Assembly: GCA_035542575.1 (NCBI GenBank)
Contig: DATKLE010000035.1
Span: 1 to 64,000, forward strand
Source: JAIQET01 sp035542575
GTDB lineage: Bacteria > Acidobacteriota > Terriglobia > Terriglobales > Acidobacteriaceae
Reading direction: 5' to 3'
Length of the DNA stretch: 64,000 bases
The notes under the pieces are model-generated. The model was not told the DNA's origin. It did not search any database and saw only the letters and a list, made by a program, of their open reading frames with translations. Numbering within the stretch: position 1 is the stretch's first letter; every line of letters starts with the position of its first letter. Both the position numbers and the translations under genes were made by a program. Below, in pieces: positions 23,440 to 32,182 of the stretch.

Positions 23440-26400
23440 CTAGGGCACTTTCACCGACTCCTCGCGCTCAACTGGCCGGTAGCTCACCGCCGCGGTGCGC
23501 TCCAGCTTGTCCCAGGCGAACTTACGGCCTTCGATGGCGCGCTTCAACGTCTTGAGCAGGACCACCGAGAACAACTGGCGATACGCGAAGCGCTGCAGCC
23601 AGACCTGGCTGAGCAGCCAGACGTCTTCCCGGGCTTCCGGTTGGCGGCGCTCCAGAGCGAACGCAATCGCCGAAGTGATGAAGTCAATCACTAAGAATGC
23701 CACAAAGAAAACCACTAACCGGTCGAAATCGGCTGGATCGTATGACTCTGGATGAAAATACTTCTGGATCGCGTACCACAATGCACCGCCGGCAAACATT
23801 ACGTCAATGAAGGGCGAAACCAGCGGCAACAGAATCTGAAAGATCAAAATGTTCGGCAGGGCAACGAAACCCAGCACGCCCTTACGGGCAAAGACGGCGC
23901 TATGCTTCCACACCGACTGCAGAATGCCGAAGGACCAGCGAAAGCGCTGGCGCATCAGGCCGCGGGCATTGACCGGCGCTTCGGTGTAGGCGAGGGCGAG
24001 GTCTTCATACTCGACGCGATAGCCGCGGCGCAGCAGCGCCATGGTGAGGTCGGCATCTTCAGCGACGGTGTCGGTGTGATAGCCACCGGCTTCCCGGACC
24101 GCTGACGTCCGCCAGGCGCCAATCGCTCCCGGCACTACGCTGACCGCGCCCAGAGTGTTGAGGGCGCGCCGCTCGAAGTTCTGGCTGGTGATGTATTCCA
24201 GCGCCTGCCAGCGGGTCCAGAGGTTGATGCGATTGCCCACCTTGGCATTGCCGGCGACCGCGGCGACCTTGGGATTGACGAAGTGCGCCACCAGCCGGCG
24301 GATGGCATCGCGGGCGATAACCGTGTCAGCATCAATGCCGACGAAAATCTCTTCATCCTCCAGATGGGCCAAGCCAAAATTGAGCGCATCCGCTTTGCCG
24401 GAATTGGGTTTGGTCAGGATGACCACCCGGCCCGAGGCTTCTTCGCGGGCGAAGGCTTCGCGGGCAACTTCCAGGGTCTGGTCGCTGGAGCCGTCATCAA
24501 TGACGATGACGCGCAGATTGGGATAGTCCGAGCCCAGCGCGGCGCGGACGGTTTGCTCGATGACCTTCTCTTCGTTGAAGGCAGGGATGAGAACCGCGAC
24601 CTCCGGCTTGTAGGCTTCGGCTTTACCCGGCTTCCCATACTGCCGCTGGCGCAGGCGGTCGTACACCGCAAACGCGCCGATGAACAGCAGCCGCCCAGTC
24701 ATCAGCACGTCGCCAAGGAAGAATACCCAGGTGATGGCCTTGATGCCCAGATCGAAGAGCAGGAAGCCGACCAGGTTGAGCTTGGCCGCCCAGCGCTCGT
24801 TGGGGGGGATGGGCGGCATCACATCGGCCCGGGTCTTCCCCAGCAACTGATATAGCGGAACCACCTGGAAACCGCGCGCACGGATGCCCTCAATGATCAT
24901 GGGCAGCGCCCGCACCGTCTCGGCGCGGTTTCCGCCGCCATCGTGCAGCAGAATGATATTGCCGCAGCGTTGGGAGTTGGGCGGACAGGGCGGCAAGTTG
25001 GCCAGCACATCGGCGGTAATCTGCTCCGCCGTACGCCGGGGATTGTCACGCCAGTCGTTGGGATCGATCTTGTCGCCGACGGTGGTGTAACCCAGGTCCT
25101 GCGTGGTTTCCAGCGGGCGCACCTGGTCTTCGGTATCTGGCTCCTGATCGATGGAATAGGGCGGGCGGAACAGGATGGTGCGCATTCCCAGACGGCTGGC
25201 AAACAGTCTCTCAGTGAGGTTTAATTCAAACTTCATGAACCCGCGGGAGATGTTGCTGATGTCCGGATGGGTGAAGGTGTGGTTGCCGATTTCGTGTCCT
25301 TCGCGATAAATGCGCGAGGTGAGGCCGGCAAAATTGTTGGCCTGCTCACCAATCAGGAAGAACGTTGCCTGGGCATGTTCCTGCCGCAGAACATCCAGGA
25401 TCTTCGGTGTCCATTCTGGATCCGGGCCGTCGTCGAAGGTGATGGCCACTGCATTCGCGCTCGATCCGTATCGCCCCACGCGGTAGGGCTCGGGCAGGGA
25501 ATCGAAGCTCTGGTCCGTGATCAGCCCGGCAGCGGAGTCAACGGTGAGAGTGCGGGTTCCATCGGCAGGCCGGGCCTCGATGCGAAGGATCTCGCCGTTG
25601 CCCTCCATATCAACGTCCTGTCCGGGGGGAACATCCTTCAACTTTTCGGGCGCACCGGCCTCGCCGGGAACGTCCCACACCCGCCACAGAGAACGATCTT
25701 CCGAGCCCAGCCGCCACAGGGCAAAGGTCTTGATCCCCAATCGCTGCGCCGCGCGCATTTGGTTCAGCGCCGTGACCGCGTCCAGAAACCAGATGTCATG
25801 CCGCAGGTTGTTCTCGTCGAGGTAGCTGACGTGGGGGTTGAGGCTGTCAGAATCGAAGTCCACGTCTTCTTCCGAGTCCCGTGCCGTCAGCCAGGCATCC
25901 TGAACGGATTGGTTCTTGTCGCCAACCCCTTCGGGGAGCTTCCGCTTTTTGGGTCTATCGACCCAGTCATAGCCATAATTGCCGATCGCGCAGATGAACT
26001 TGTTCTGTGGAATCTTCTTTTGCGCGGCAACCAGGTTGGCGACGAACCAATCCTGCGAGGCCACGGGTCCGGGCGTGCCCCCGGGATAGTGCTCGTCGTA
26101 GTTCATGACCACCATGCCGTCGACCACGGCGGCGATGGCAGGATAGTCAAAGTCTTCGTTACGGGGCTGCACGCTGACGTACAGCTTCAGGCTCCTGGCG
26201 TGCAAGTCTGCGGAAAGCTCCTGCAATAGCGCCAGGTAGCCCGGCTGGCCCTTGCGGGAGAAGTCCTCGAAATCCACCATGAGTCCCTGGTATTTGTCGG
26301 TGGCCAGGAAGGAGTCGATCTGTTCGCGGAAAGTAGCCCTGGCGGCGGCATCGTTCAGGAAGCGGCTGATGTCAACCCAGTCTTTTCCATCTGAGTTATT

Positions 26401-26946
26401 CACCATGGGAAAGACTTCCATCTCCGCGTCTTCCGCCCGCAGGAATGGCATCACCCGGTCATCCACCGAACGCACAACGGAACCGCGCACCACGTCGAAA
26501 AACTTGCTGGTTTGCTCGTCGATGCCCTGCAGACGCCCGTCCGGGGTCAGCACATGCAGCCACTCGGGATACAGGAGGTCGATCTGGCGGGCGTACTCAC
26601 GCAGGGACGAGAAGCTGGCGGCGTCCCACGAGACGTAGAATGCTGCCCGAATGCCCTCTTCCGCGTTCAAGGGTACCTGGGAAGGCGCCTTCTTGGATTT
26701 GCGATGGCTGCGGGACCCCGCCGCCCGCCGCCGTTTCTCCTTTGCCTTCTCTTTTTCGTTCTCCTTGAGAGCGCGATAGGGACGCCGCAGAGTGGGCAGC
26801 AGCAACTCGGGCAGGGGCTCGCTGCGCAGGGCGGTGTAGACGAAGACGAGAATGAGCAGAGTGATGCTCGCCCCGACAACGTCGAACAGCCGCCGCAGCC
26901 GCTTCCAGCGGGCGCGACGGGGATCATAAAAAACGGGTTTTGCCAT
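23440..26946 (-). CDS. Fused GH18-like, NodB deacetylase and GT2 polysaccharide enzyme
   Basis: A 1168-aa membrane protein. A membrane helix (about 20-40) and a Lys-rich linker lead to a GH18-like domain (about 97-425, GLMVDFEDFS near 221-230 with E227 as candidate acid). A NodB deacetylase follows (about 498-705: TFDDGPD with D506/D507, HEIGNHTFTHPD with H556/H560, RPPYS, LLHDGG). Then come two membrane helices, a family-2 glycosyltransferase (about 782-1010: PAFNEE, DDGSSD, DAD 872-874, EDADL, QRFRW) and C-terminal helices. It probably makes and trims a beta-1,4- or 1,6-linked N-acetylhexosamine polymer at the envelope; product and linkage are inferred. Confidence 0.88.
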   Translation of the reverse strand: MAKPVFYDPRRARWKRLRRLFDVVGASITLLILVFVYTALRSEPLPELLLPTLRRPYRALKENEKEKAKEKRRRAAGSRSHRKSKKAPSQVPLNAEEGIRAAFYVSWDAASFSSLREYARQIDLLYPEWLHVLTPDGRLQGIDEQTSKFFDVVRGSVVRSVDDRVMPFLRAEDAEMEVFPMVNNSDGKDWVDISRFLNDAAARATFREQIDSFLATDKYQGLMVDFEDFSRKGQPGYLALLQELSADLHARSLKLYVSVQPRNEDFDYPAIAAVVDGMVVMNYDEHYPGGTPGPVASQDWFVANLVAAQKKIPQNKFICAIGNYGYDWVDRPKKRKLPEGVGDKNQSVQDAWLTARDSEEDVDFDSDSLNPHVSYLDENNLRHDIWFLDAVTALNQMRAAQRLGIKTFALWRLGSEDRSLWRVWDVPGEAGAPEKLKDVPPGQDVDMEGNGEILRIEARPADGTRTLTVDSAAGLITDQSFDSLPEPYRVGRYGSSANAVAITFDDGPDPEWTPKILDVLRQEHAQATFFLIGEQANNFAGLTSRIYREGHEIGNHTFTHPDISNISRGFMKFELNLTERLFASRLGMRTILFRPPYSIDQEPDTEDQVRPLETTQDLGYTTVGDKIDPNDWRDNPRRTAEQITADVLANLPPCPPNSQRCGNIILLHDGGGNRAETVRALPMIIEGIRARGFQVVPLYQLLGKTRADVMPPIPPNERWAAKLNLVGFLLFDLGIKAITWVFFLGDVLMTGRLLFIGAFAVYDRLRQRQYGKPGKAEAYKPEVAVLIPAFNEEKVIEQTVRAALGSDYPNLRVIVIDDGSSDQTLEVAREAFAREEASGRVVILTKPNSGKADALNFGLAHLEDEEIFVGIDADTVIARDAIRRLVAHFVNPKVAAVAGNAKVGNRINLWTRWQALEYITSQNFERRALNTLGAVSVVPGAIGAWRTSAVREAGGYHTDTVAEDADLTMALLRRGYRVEYEDLALAYTEAPVNARGLMRQRFRWSFGILQSVWKHSAVFARKGVLGFVALPNILIFQILLPLVSPFIDVMFAGGALWYAIQKYFHPESYDPADFDRLVVFFVAFLVIDFITSAIAFALERRQPEAREDVWLLSQVWLQRFAYRQLFSVVLLKTLKRAIEGRKFAWDKLERTAAVSYRPVEREESVKVP

Positions 26947-27076
26947 GCGCGCTGAGCTGTTTCTATCCTAAGCTGCTGTTCAAGGGGGGTCAAACCGCGG
27001 TTCACTCATTGGATGCGAACTGTTTTCTCCAGATTTGCGCCGTGGACTTTGCCGCAAAACGCGCTATAGTCGCTCG

Positions 27077-28489
27077 GTGCGCGACCTGGTGCGCAGACAT
27101 CTCCGGTTCTTCCTGTTAGCGACTTTGGCGGCGCTGGTCCTGCGGCTGCTGTTTATTCTCCGCTTTCCCAGTATCACGGCAGATTCCTTCATCTACGGCG
27201 ACATTGCCAAGAACTGGCTGCAGCACGGTATTTACGGGGTGAGCAATTCCACCGCCATCGTCCCGTCCGACATCCGGCTGCCGGGTTATCCGGCATTTCT
27301 GGCGGCGGTGTTCGCCATCTTTGGAATGGAGCACTACCGGACGGTGCTGGTGATTCAAATGTTCGTGGACATCGGCACTTGCTTCGTGACTGCCGATGTG
27401 GCGCGACGCCTGGTGTCCCCGCGGGCTGCCAGGACCGCGTTCCTGCTGGCGGCGCTCTGCCCGTTTCTTGCCAACTACGTCGCAGCGGCGCTGACGGAAA
27501 CGCTGGAAATCTTCTTCACAGTACTGGCGCTTGACCTCGCGCTGATCGGCTTGGACGGACTGCGCGCCGCCGGCCTCTCCGCGAGCGGACGTGCGCTTCC
27601 TCACGCCCGGTCGTGGATTGGGTGCGGCCTGGCGATCGCTTGCGCCATCCTCCTCCGGCCTGATGGCGGGCTGGTGCTGATATCGCTCCTGGCTTACTTT
27701 CTGTTCCTCTGGGCGGGTTCCTGGCGCGACAAAGCGCAGGGAGTGGCCGCGCCACACTTGCTCCGTGCCGCGGTGGTCCTCATGTTCGCCGCGCTCACGC
27801 CACTCGTGCCCTGGACACTGCGCAACTTGCACACCATGCACCGCTTCCAGCCGCTGGCACCGCGCTATGCCAACCAGGAAAACGAGTTCGTGCCCATGGG
27901 CTTCAATCGCTGGACCAAAACCTGGATTGCCGACTACGCCTCGGTGGAGGAAGTCTACTGGCAGGTCCCGGGAAATCCAGTGGACGCAGACGAGCTTCCT
28001 GCCCGAGCCTTTGATTCCGAAGAGCAACGGCGACAAACTCTGCAACTGCTGGCGGACTACAACCAGGAACTGCACGTCAGTCCGGAACTGGATGCGCGCT
28101 TCGCGACACTGGCGGCGGAGCGCATCCACCATGCGCCGTTGCGGTATTACGTCTGGCTGCCGCTGGTTCGCATTGCCGACATGTGGCTGCGCCCGCGCAC
28201 CGAACTGCTGCCCTCAGACACGCGCTGGTGGGAGTTCAATGATGACCCCAAGTGGTCGGCTTTGGCGGTGGCGCTGGGGGTGATCAATCTTTTTTATGTG
28301 GGCGCGGCAGTCGCTGGGTTGGTGCGCGGACGCTTTGCTGCCCCTCTCGGCCTCTTGCTCACTTTCGTGATTCTGCGATCGGCCTTCCTCGGTACTCTGG
28401 AGAACCCTGAACCGCGATACACGTTGGAATGCTATCCGGCTCTCATGGTTTTGGCGGCAGCATGGAGCAGGCGCGCGAGTGGGTCCTGA
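27077..28489 (+). CDS. GT39/ArnT-like multi-pass membrane glycosyltransferase
   Basis: About 470 aa with roughly ten hydrophobic helices. The first periplasmic loop carries an acidic motif after helix 1 (FPSITADSFIYGDIAKNWLQHGIYG), and RLPGYPAFLAAVFAIFG follows, the layout of lipid-linked-sugar transferases of the ArnT/PMT superfamily. The C-terminal part ends near LENPEPRYTLECYPALMVLAAAW, typical of the family. The donor and acceptor are unknown. The GTG used here precedes RDLVRRHLRF; a TTG at 27035 is an alternative. It diverges from the polysaccharide enzyme gene and may act in the same envelope pathway. Confidence 0.7.
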   Translation: MRDLVRRHLRFFLLATLAALVLRLLFILRFPSITADSFIYGDIAKNWLQHGIYGVSNSTAIVPSDIRLPGYPAFLAAVFAIFGMEHYRTVLVIQMFVDIGTCFVTADVARRLVSPRAARTAFLLAALCPFLANYVAAALTETLEIFFTVLALDLALIGLDGLRAAGLSASGRALPHARSWIGCGLAIACAILLRPDGGLVLISLLAYFLFLWAGSWRDKAQGVAAPHLLRAAVVLMFAALTPLVPWTLRNLHTMHRFQPLAPRYANQENEFVPMGFNRWTKTWIADYASVEEVYWQVPGNPVDADELPARAFDSEEQRRQTLQLLADYNQELHVSPELDARFATLAAERIHHAPLRYYVWLPLVRIADMWLRPRTELLPSDTRWWEFNDDPKWSALAVALGVINLFYVGAAVAGLVRGRFAAPLGLLLTFVILRSAFLGTLENPEPRYTLECYPALMVLAAAWSRRASGS

Positions 28490-28677
28490 CCCTAGGTCAT
28501 ATTACGCGAATGCGTATCCCTGTTCCGGATTCCCATAGGCTTGGACTCACAGGATACGTATGTTGTTCTTATTTCGCCCGGCATTGTGGACGGTCGATTG
28601 CACGCGGTAAAACCGGAGGTGTGTTCCCTCAGCAGCCCACCAGGCACGCGAGTTAAACCGCTTTCTGCGAGGTTCGT

Positions 28678-31600
28678 ATGAAGAACTCCTCTGCTCGAAG
28701 CTTCCTTGTCGTGATCTCCCTGGCCGCACTTTTCTTCTTTGGAGCGGCAGCTCCAACCGCGGCTCAGCAAGCCACCGCGCAGCTCACCGGCACGGTGAAG
28801 GATCCCAGTGGCGCCATCGTTGTCGGCGCCAAGGTCACCCTGAAGAACTCCGGCACCAACATCGCCCGCACGGTTGACACCAACAAAGAGGGCGACTACC
28901 TGTTCACCCTGATTCCCATCGGAACCTACGAATTGACGGTCGAGCAGCAGGGGTTCAGCAAGGCGGTGCAAAGGGGAATCAAACTGGAGATCAACCAGAA
29001 CGCCCGCCTCGACATCACATTGCAACTGGGCACCGAAACGCAGACGGTGGAAGTCAGCAGCGCGGTGACCCAGGTGGACACGATCAGCGCCACCCTGGGC
29101 AAGGTGGAGACCACGCAGCGCATTCTCGACCTGCCGCTGGTGAACCGCGATACCCTGCAGCTGGGACTTCTGCAAGCGGGCGTGTTCGCGCCCGATCCGG
29201 ACGACGGCTCCCTAAACCCGTTCTCGGTGAGCGGCCAGCGTTCCGAATCGCTGACCTTCCTGCTGGACGGCGCCGACAACAACGATTTCCTGGGTAACAA
29301 CATCGTGGTCAGCCCCAATCCGGATGCGGTGGCCGAATTCAAAATTCTCACCAACAATTACAACGCCGAATACGGACGCACGTCGGGCGGCATCGTCAAC
29401 CAGGTGATCAAGTCGGGGACCAACGCGTTTCACGGTACCGCATTCGAGTTCCTGCGCAATGATGTCCTGAACGCGCGCGACTACTTCCTGCCGGAGCGGA
29501 CTTCGTTCAAGCGCAATGTCTTCGGCGGAACCATCGGTGGCCCGATCATCAAGGACAAGACGTTTTTCTTCGTGTCGTACCAGGGCACCCGGCGGCGGGA
29601 GGGGCAGGTGGCGCCGATCCTGACGGTACCGAGCCTGGCCCAGCGCACCGGGGACTTTAGGGAGGACTTCACTGGCGATATTGATCCGGTCACCGGGCTG
29701 GATACGGGACAACTTTACAATCCGATCGACGGCACCCCATATCCCAACAACCAAGTGCCGGTAAACCCGGTCATCGCGAACTACATTGACAAGTACATGC
29801 CCAAGCCCAACCTGCCCAACAATCAGTTTATTTCCGGGCCGGTCGCACGCATCCGTAGCGATCAGGCGATCGTGCGTGTGGATCACAACATTTCCAGCAG
29901 GGACACTCTTTCCGGAGTTTATCTGTTCAACGATGCACCAGATTTTTATCCCTTTCAGATCATCCACGGCGCCTCCACCGGAGGCGATGTGCCGGTGGGC
30001 TCCGGCTTCAGCGACAAGAATCGGTTCCAGACCGGATCGCTGACCTGGACCCACACCCTATCGCCCAACATGCTGAACGAGTTTCGCTTCGCAGCGAACC
30101 GGGCTGCCTACTTCCAGGCGATTCCGCAGGACACGACTTCACCCCAGGAGCTGGGCTTCACCAACGTCAATCCTGACGATCCGGCGGGCACCGCACCACC
30201 GCTCATGTTCGTCGATCCGCTGGGATTGAATCTTGGCCCTTCGCCACAAGGTCCCACCAAGCTGCACGATGTCACCTTCCAGTTCCAGGACACCTTGTCC
30301 CTTAATCATGGGAACCATAACCTGAAGTTTGGCGCCGACCTGCGCTGGGTCCGTAATAACTTCGCTTTCGATTTCTTTAACAACGGCAGCTACTTCTTTG
30401 GTGACTTTGGGAACTTCACGGGAAGCACCCTTGAGGACAACATATCTCCTGGCGATGTCCTTGCCGATTTTGTGGGTGGCTTCTATGACAACTACTTTCA
30501 GTTTTCCACCGCCCGGTATGGCATCCGAACTCACTCGCTGTATTTCTTCGCGCAGGATTCCTGGAAGGTGCTGCCGCGGCTGACCGTCGACTTGGGCATA
30601 CGCTACGAGTACAACTCGCCGCAGATCGATCCGCATGACAACATTATTGGGTTCTTCCCCGGGAGGCAGTCGTCGGTCTTTTCGGAGGCGCCGCCGGACC
30701 TGCTGTATCCGGGCGACCCGGGCACGCCCAACCGGGCGCTGGTGGAGCCGGACCGCAACAATTTTGCGCCGCGGCTGGGATTCTCCTGGGACATTCTGGG
30801 AAATGCCAAGCTGGTCATGCGCGGTGGGTATGGCATTTTCTATGACCTCGAGGATGGCGCTCTGAACTTGCAGTTCGGCGGACAGCCGCCGTTTGGCGCC
30901 GTGTCCAACACCTTCCCGTTCTTCGAGGGGATCAGCGGAGACCCAGTGGCGGACCCCTACACGCCGTTTGGACTGGTCAATCCTTTCCCTTTTGCCTCGG
31001 CGGGGAAGGTGGGTACCTTCGCCGATCCCAAGATGCCGTTTGCATTCGTAGTCTCTCCACACTTCCGCACGCCCTACGCGCAGAATTTCAACTTCGGCTT
31101 CCAATATCAGGTCACCAAGGACACCATGGTGGAGGCGGTGTACGTGGGCAGCCTGAGCCGGAAGGCCGTGGCCAGCAACGAAGTCAATTTCCCGCTACTT
31201 AGTATCCTGCAGCAGCAACTCGCGGCAAATGGTGTCGACGGACTGAATCCCGAGTGCGCCCGACCGCTGGCCGCTTGCGACGACCCGCTGGATCCCTCCA
31301 GCTTCCCGCACGGGGCGCAGACCTTGATCACGAACCAGAGCAACGCCAACTCCTCGAGCCACGAGTTCCAGCTGACGGTCGACAAGCAAGTCAGCCACGG
31401 CCTGGCGCTGCGCGCCGCTTACACGATGGCTAAGACGATCGACGTTAGCTCCGGGTTCCGCGCCAGGTCTTCCACCTATACCGATCCCACCAATCCCGCG
31501 TTCGATCGCGGCCTGGCCGACTTCGATGCTACGCATCGCCTGGTCATCAGCGCGAACTGGGACATTCCGTGGGACAAGCCCTTCAAGGGCGGCAATGCGT

Positions 31601-32103
31601 TTCTCCGCAAGCTGACCGAGGGGTGGAGTGTCAATCCGATCATTACTTTCCAGTCGGGCAATCCGTTCACGCTGTTCCAGAACAACAATTCCAGTGAGCT
31701 GGACAACTTCCTGGACCGCCCCGACCAGCTCGGTCCCATCAAGGTATTCGGCGACCCTCGACCGATCAGGACTATCAGCGGTGGCAGTTGTGGAGGAGGG
31801 ATCGGTCATTTCTACTTCGATCCAACTAACCTTGACTGCGTTGACGTTCCGCTCTTCAGCCACGGCAATATGGGGCGCAACGTGCTCCGCGGACCGGGGA
31901 TCAACAACTGGGACATGTCATTCCTGAAGAAGACCAAGCTCACGGAAACCACCAGCCTGGAATTCCGCGGAGAGATGTTCAACGCCTTCAACCATGCACA
32001 ATTCCTGAACCCCGATCTGCAGGGTTTCAGCCCCACCTTTGGGCAGATCACCACCGCCCGGCCGCCGCGGCTGGTGCAGTTTGCGTTGAAGTTTATTTTC
32101 TGA
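28678..32103 (+). CDS. Oar-like TonB-dependent outer-membrane receptor (copy 1)
   Basis: A 1141-aa outer-membrane protein: signal peptide (FLVVISLAALFFFGAAAPTAAQQ), carboxypeptidase-regulatory-like Ig domain (about 35-120: LTGTVKDPSGAIVVGAKVTL ... YELTVEQQGF), plug domain (PLVNRDTLQLG ... VSGQRSESLTFLLDGADNNDF) and a long beta barrel ending in an aromatic-terminal strand (LVQFALKFIF). Such receptors are a hallmark of Acidobacteriota and are thought to import or bind oligosaccharides or peptides; the ligand here is unknown. No classical TonB box was identified. A terminator follows. Confidence 0.93.
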   Translation: MKNSSARSFLVVISLAALFFFGAAAPTAAQQATAQLTGTVKDPSGAIVVGAKVTLKNSGTNIARTVDTNKEGDYLFTLIPIGTYELTVEQQGFSKAVQRGIKLEINQNARLDITLQLGTETQTVEVSSAVTQVDTISATLGKVETTQRILDLPLVNRDTLQLGLLQAGVFAPDPDDGSLNPFSVSGQRSESLTFLLDGADNNDFLGNNIVVSPNPDAVAEFKILTNNYNAEYGRTSGGIVNQVIKSGTNAFHGTAFEFLRNDVLNARDYFLPERTSFKRNVFGGTIGGPIIKDKTFFFVSYQGTRRREGQVAPILTVPSLAQRTGDFREDFTGDIDPVTGLDTGQLYNPIDGTPYPNNQVPVNPVIANYIDKYMPKPNLPNNQFISGPVARIRSDQAIVRVDHNISSRDTLSGVYLFNDAPDFYPFQIIHGASTGGDVPVGSGFSDKNRFQTGSLTWTHTLSPNMLNEFRFAANRAAYFQAIPQDTTSPQELGFTNVNPDDPAGTAPPLMFVDPLGLNLGPSPQGPTKLHDVTFQFQDTLSLNHGNHNLKFGADLRWVRNNFAFDFFNNGSYFFGDFGNFTGSTLEDNISPGDVLADFVGGFYDNYFQFSTARYGIRTHSLYFFAQDSWKVLPRLTVDLGIRYEYNSPQIDPHDNIIGFFPGRQSSVFSEAPPDLLYPGDPGTPNRALVEPDRNNFAPRLGFSWDILGNAKLVMRGGYGIFYDLEDGALNLQFGGQPPFGAVSNTFPFFEGISGDPVADPYTPFGLVNPFPFASAGKVGTFADPKMPFAFVVSPHFRTPYAQNFNFGFQYQVTKDTMVEAVYVGSLSRKAVASNEVNFPLLSILQQQLAANGVDGLNPECARPLAACDDPLDPSSFPHGAQTLITNQSNANSSSHEFQLTVDKQVSHGLALRAAYTMAKTIDVSSGFRARSSTYTDPTNPAFDRGLADFDATHRLVISANWDIPWDKPFKGGNAFLRKLTEGWSVNPIITFQSGNPFTLFQNNNSSELDNFLDRPDQLGPIKVFGDPRPIRTISGGSCGGGIGHFYFDPTNLDCVDVPLFSHGNMGRNVLRGPGINNWDMSFLKKTKLTETTSLEFRGEMFNAFNHAQFLNPDLQGFSPTFGQITTARPPRLVQFALKFIF

Positions 32104-32118
32104 TTGGACTTGAGCAAT

Positions 32119-32154
32119 GCGGGGGGCGGGACTTCCGCCCCCGCTTTTCTTTTC
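32119..32154 (+). terminator. Rho-independent terminator
   Basis: GCGGGGG (32119-32125) pairs with CCCCCGC (32138-32144), extended by CGG/CCG past a bulged G, followed by TTTTCTTTTC. It ends the first receptor transcript. Confidence 0.88.
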
Positions 32155-32182
32155 TGCAGACATGCCAGAGGTTGAGCGCGCG

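Noticed and set aside
27116..28132. 338-aa minus-strand frame opposite the GT39-like gene
   Set aside because: Very charged, no membrane or domain pattern; the plus frame has consistent membrane helices.
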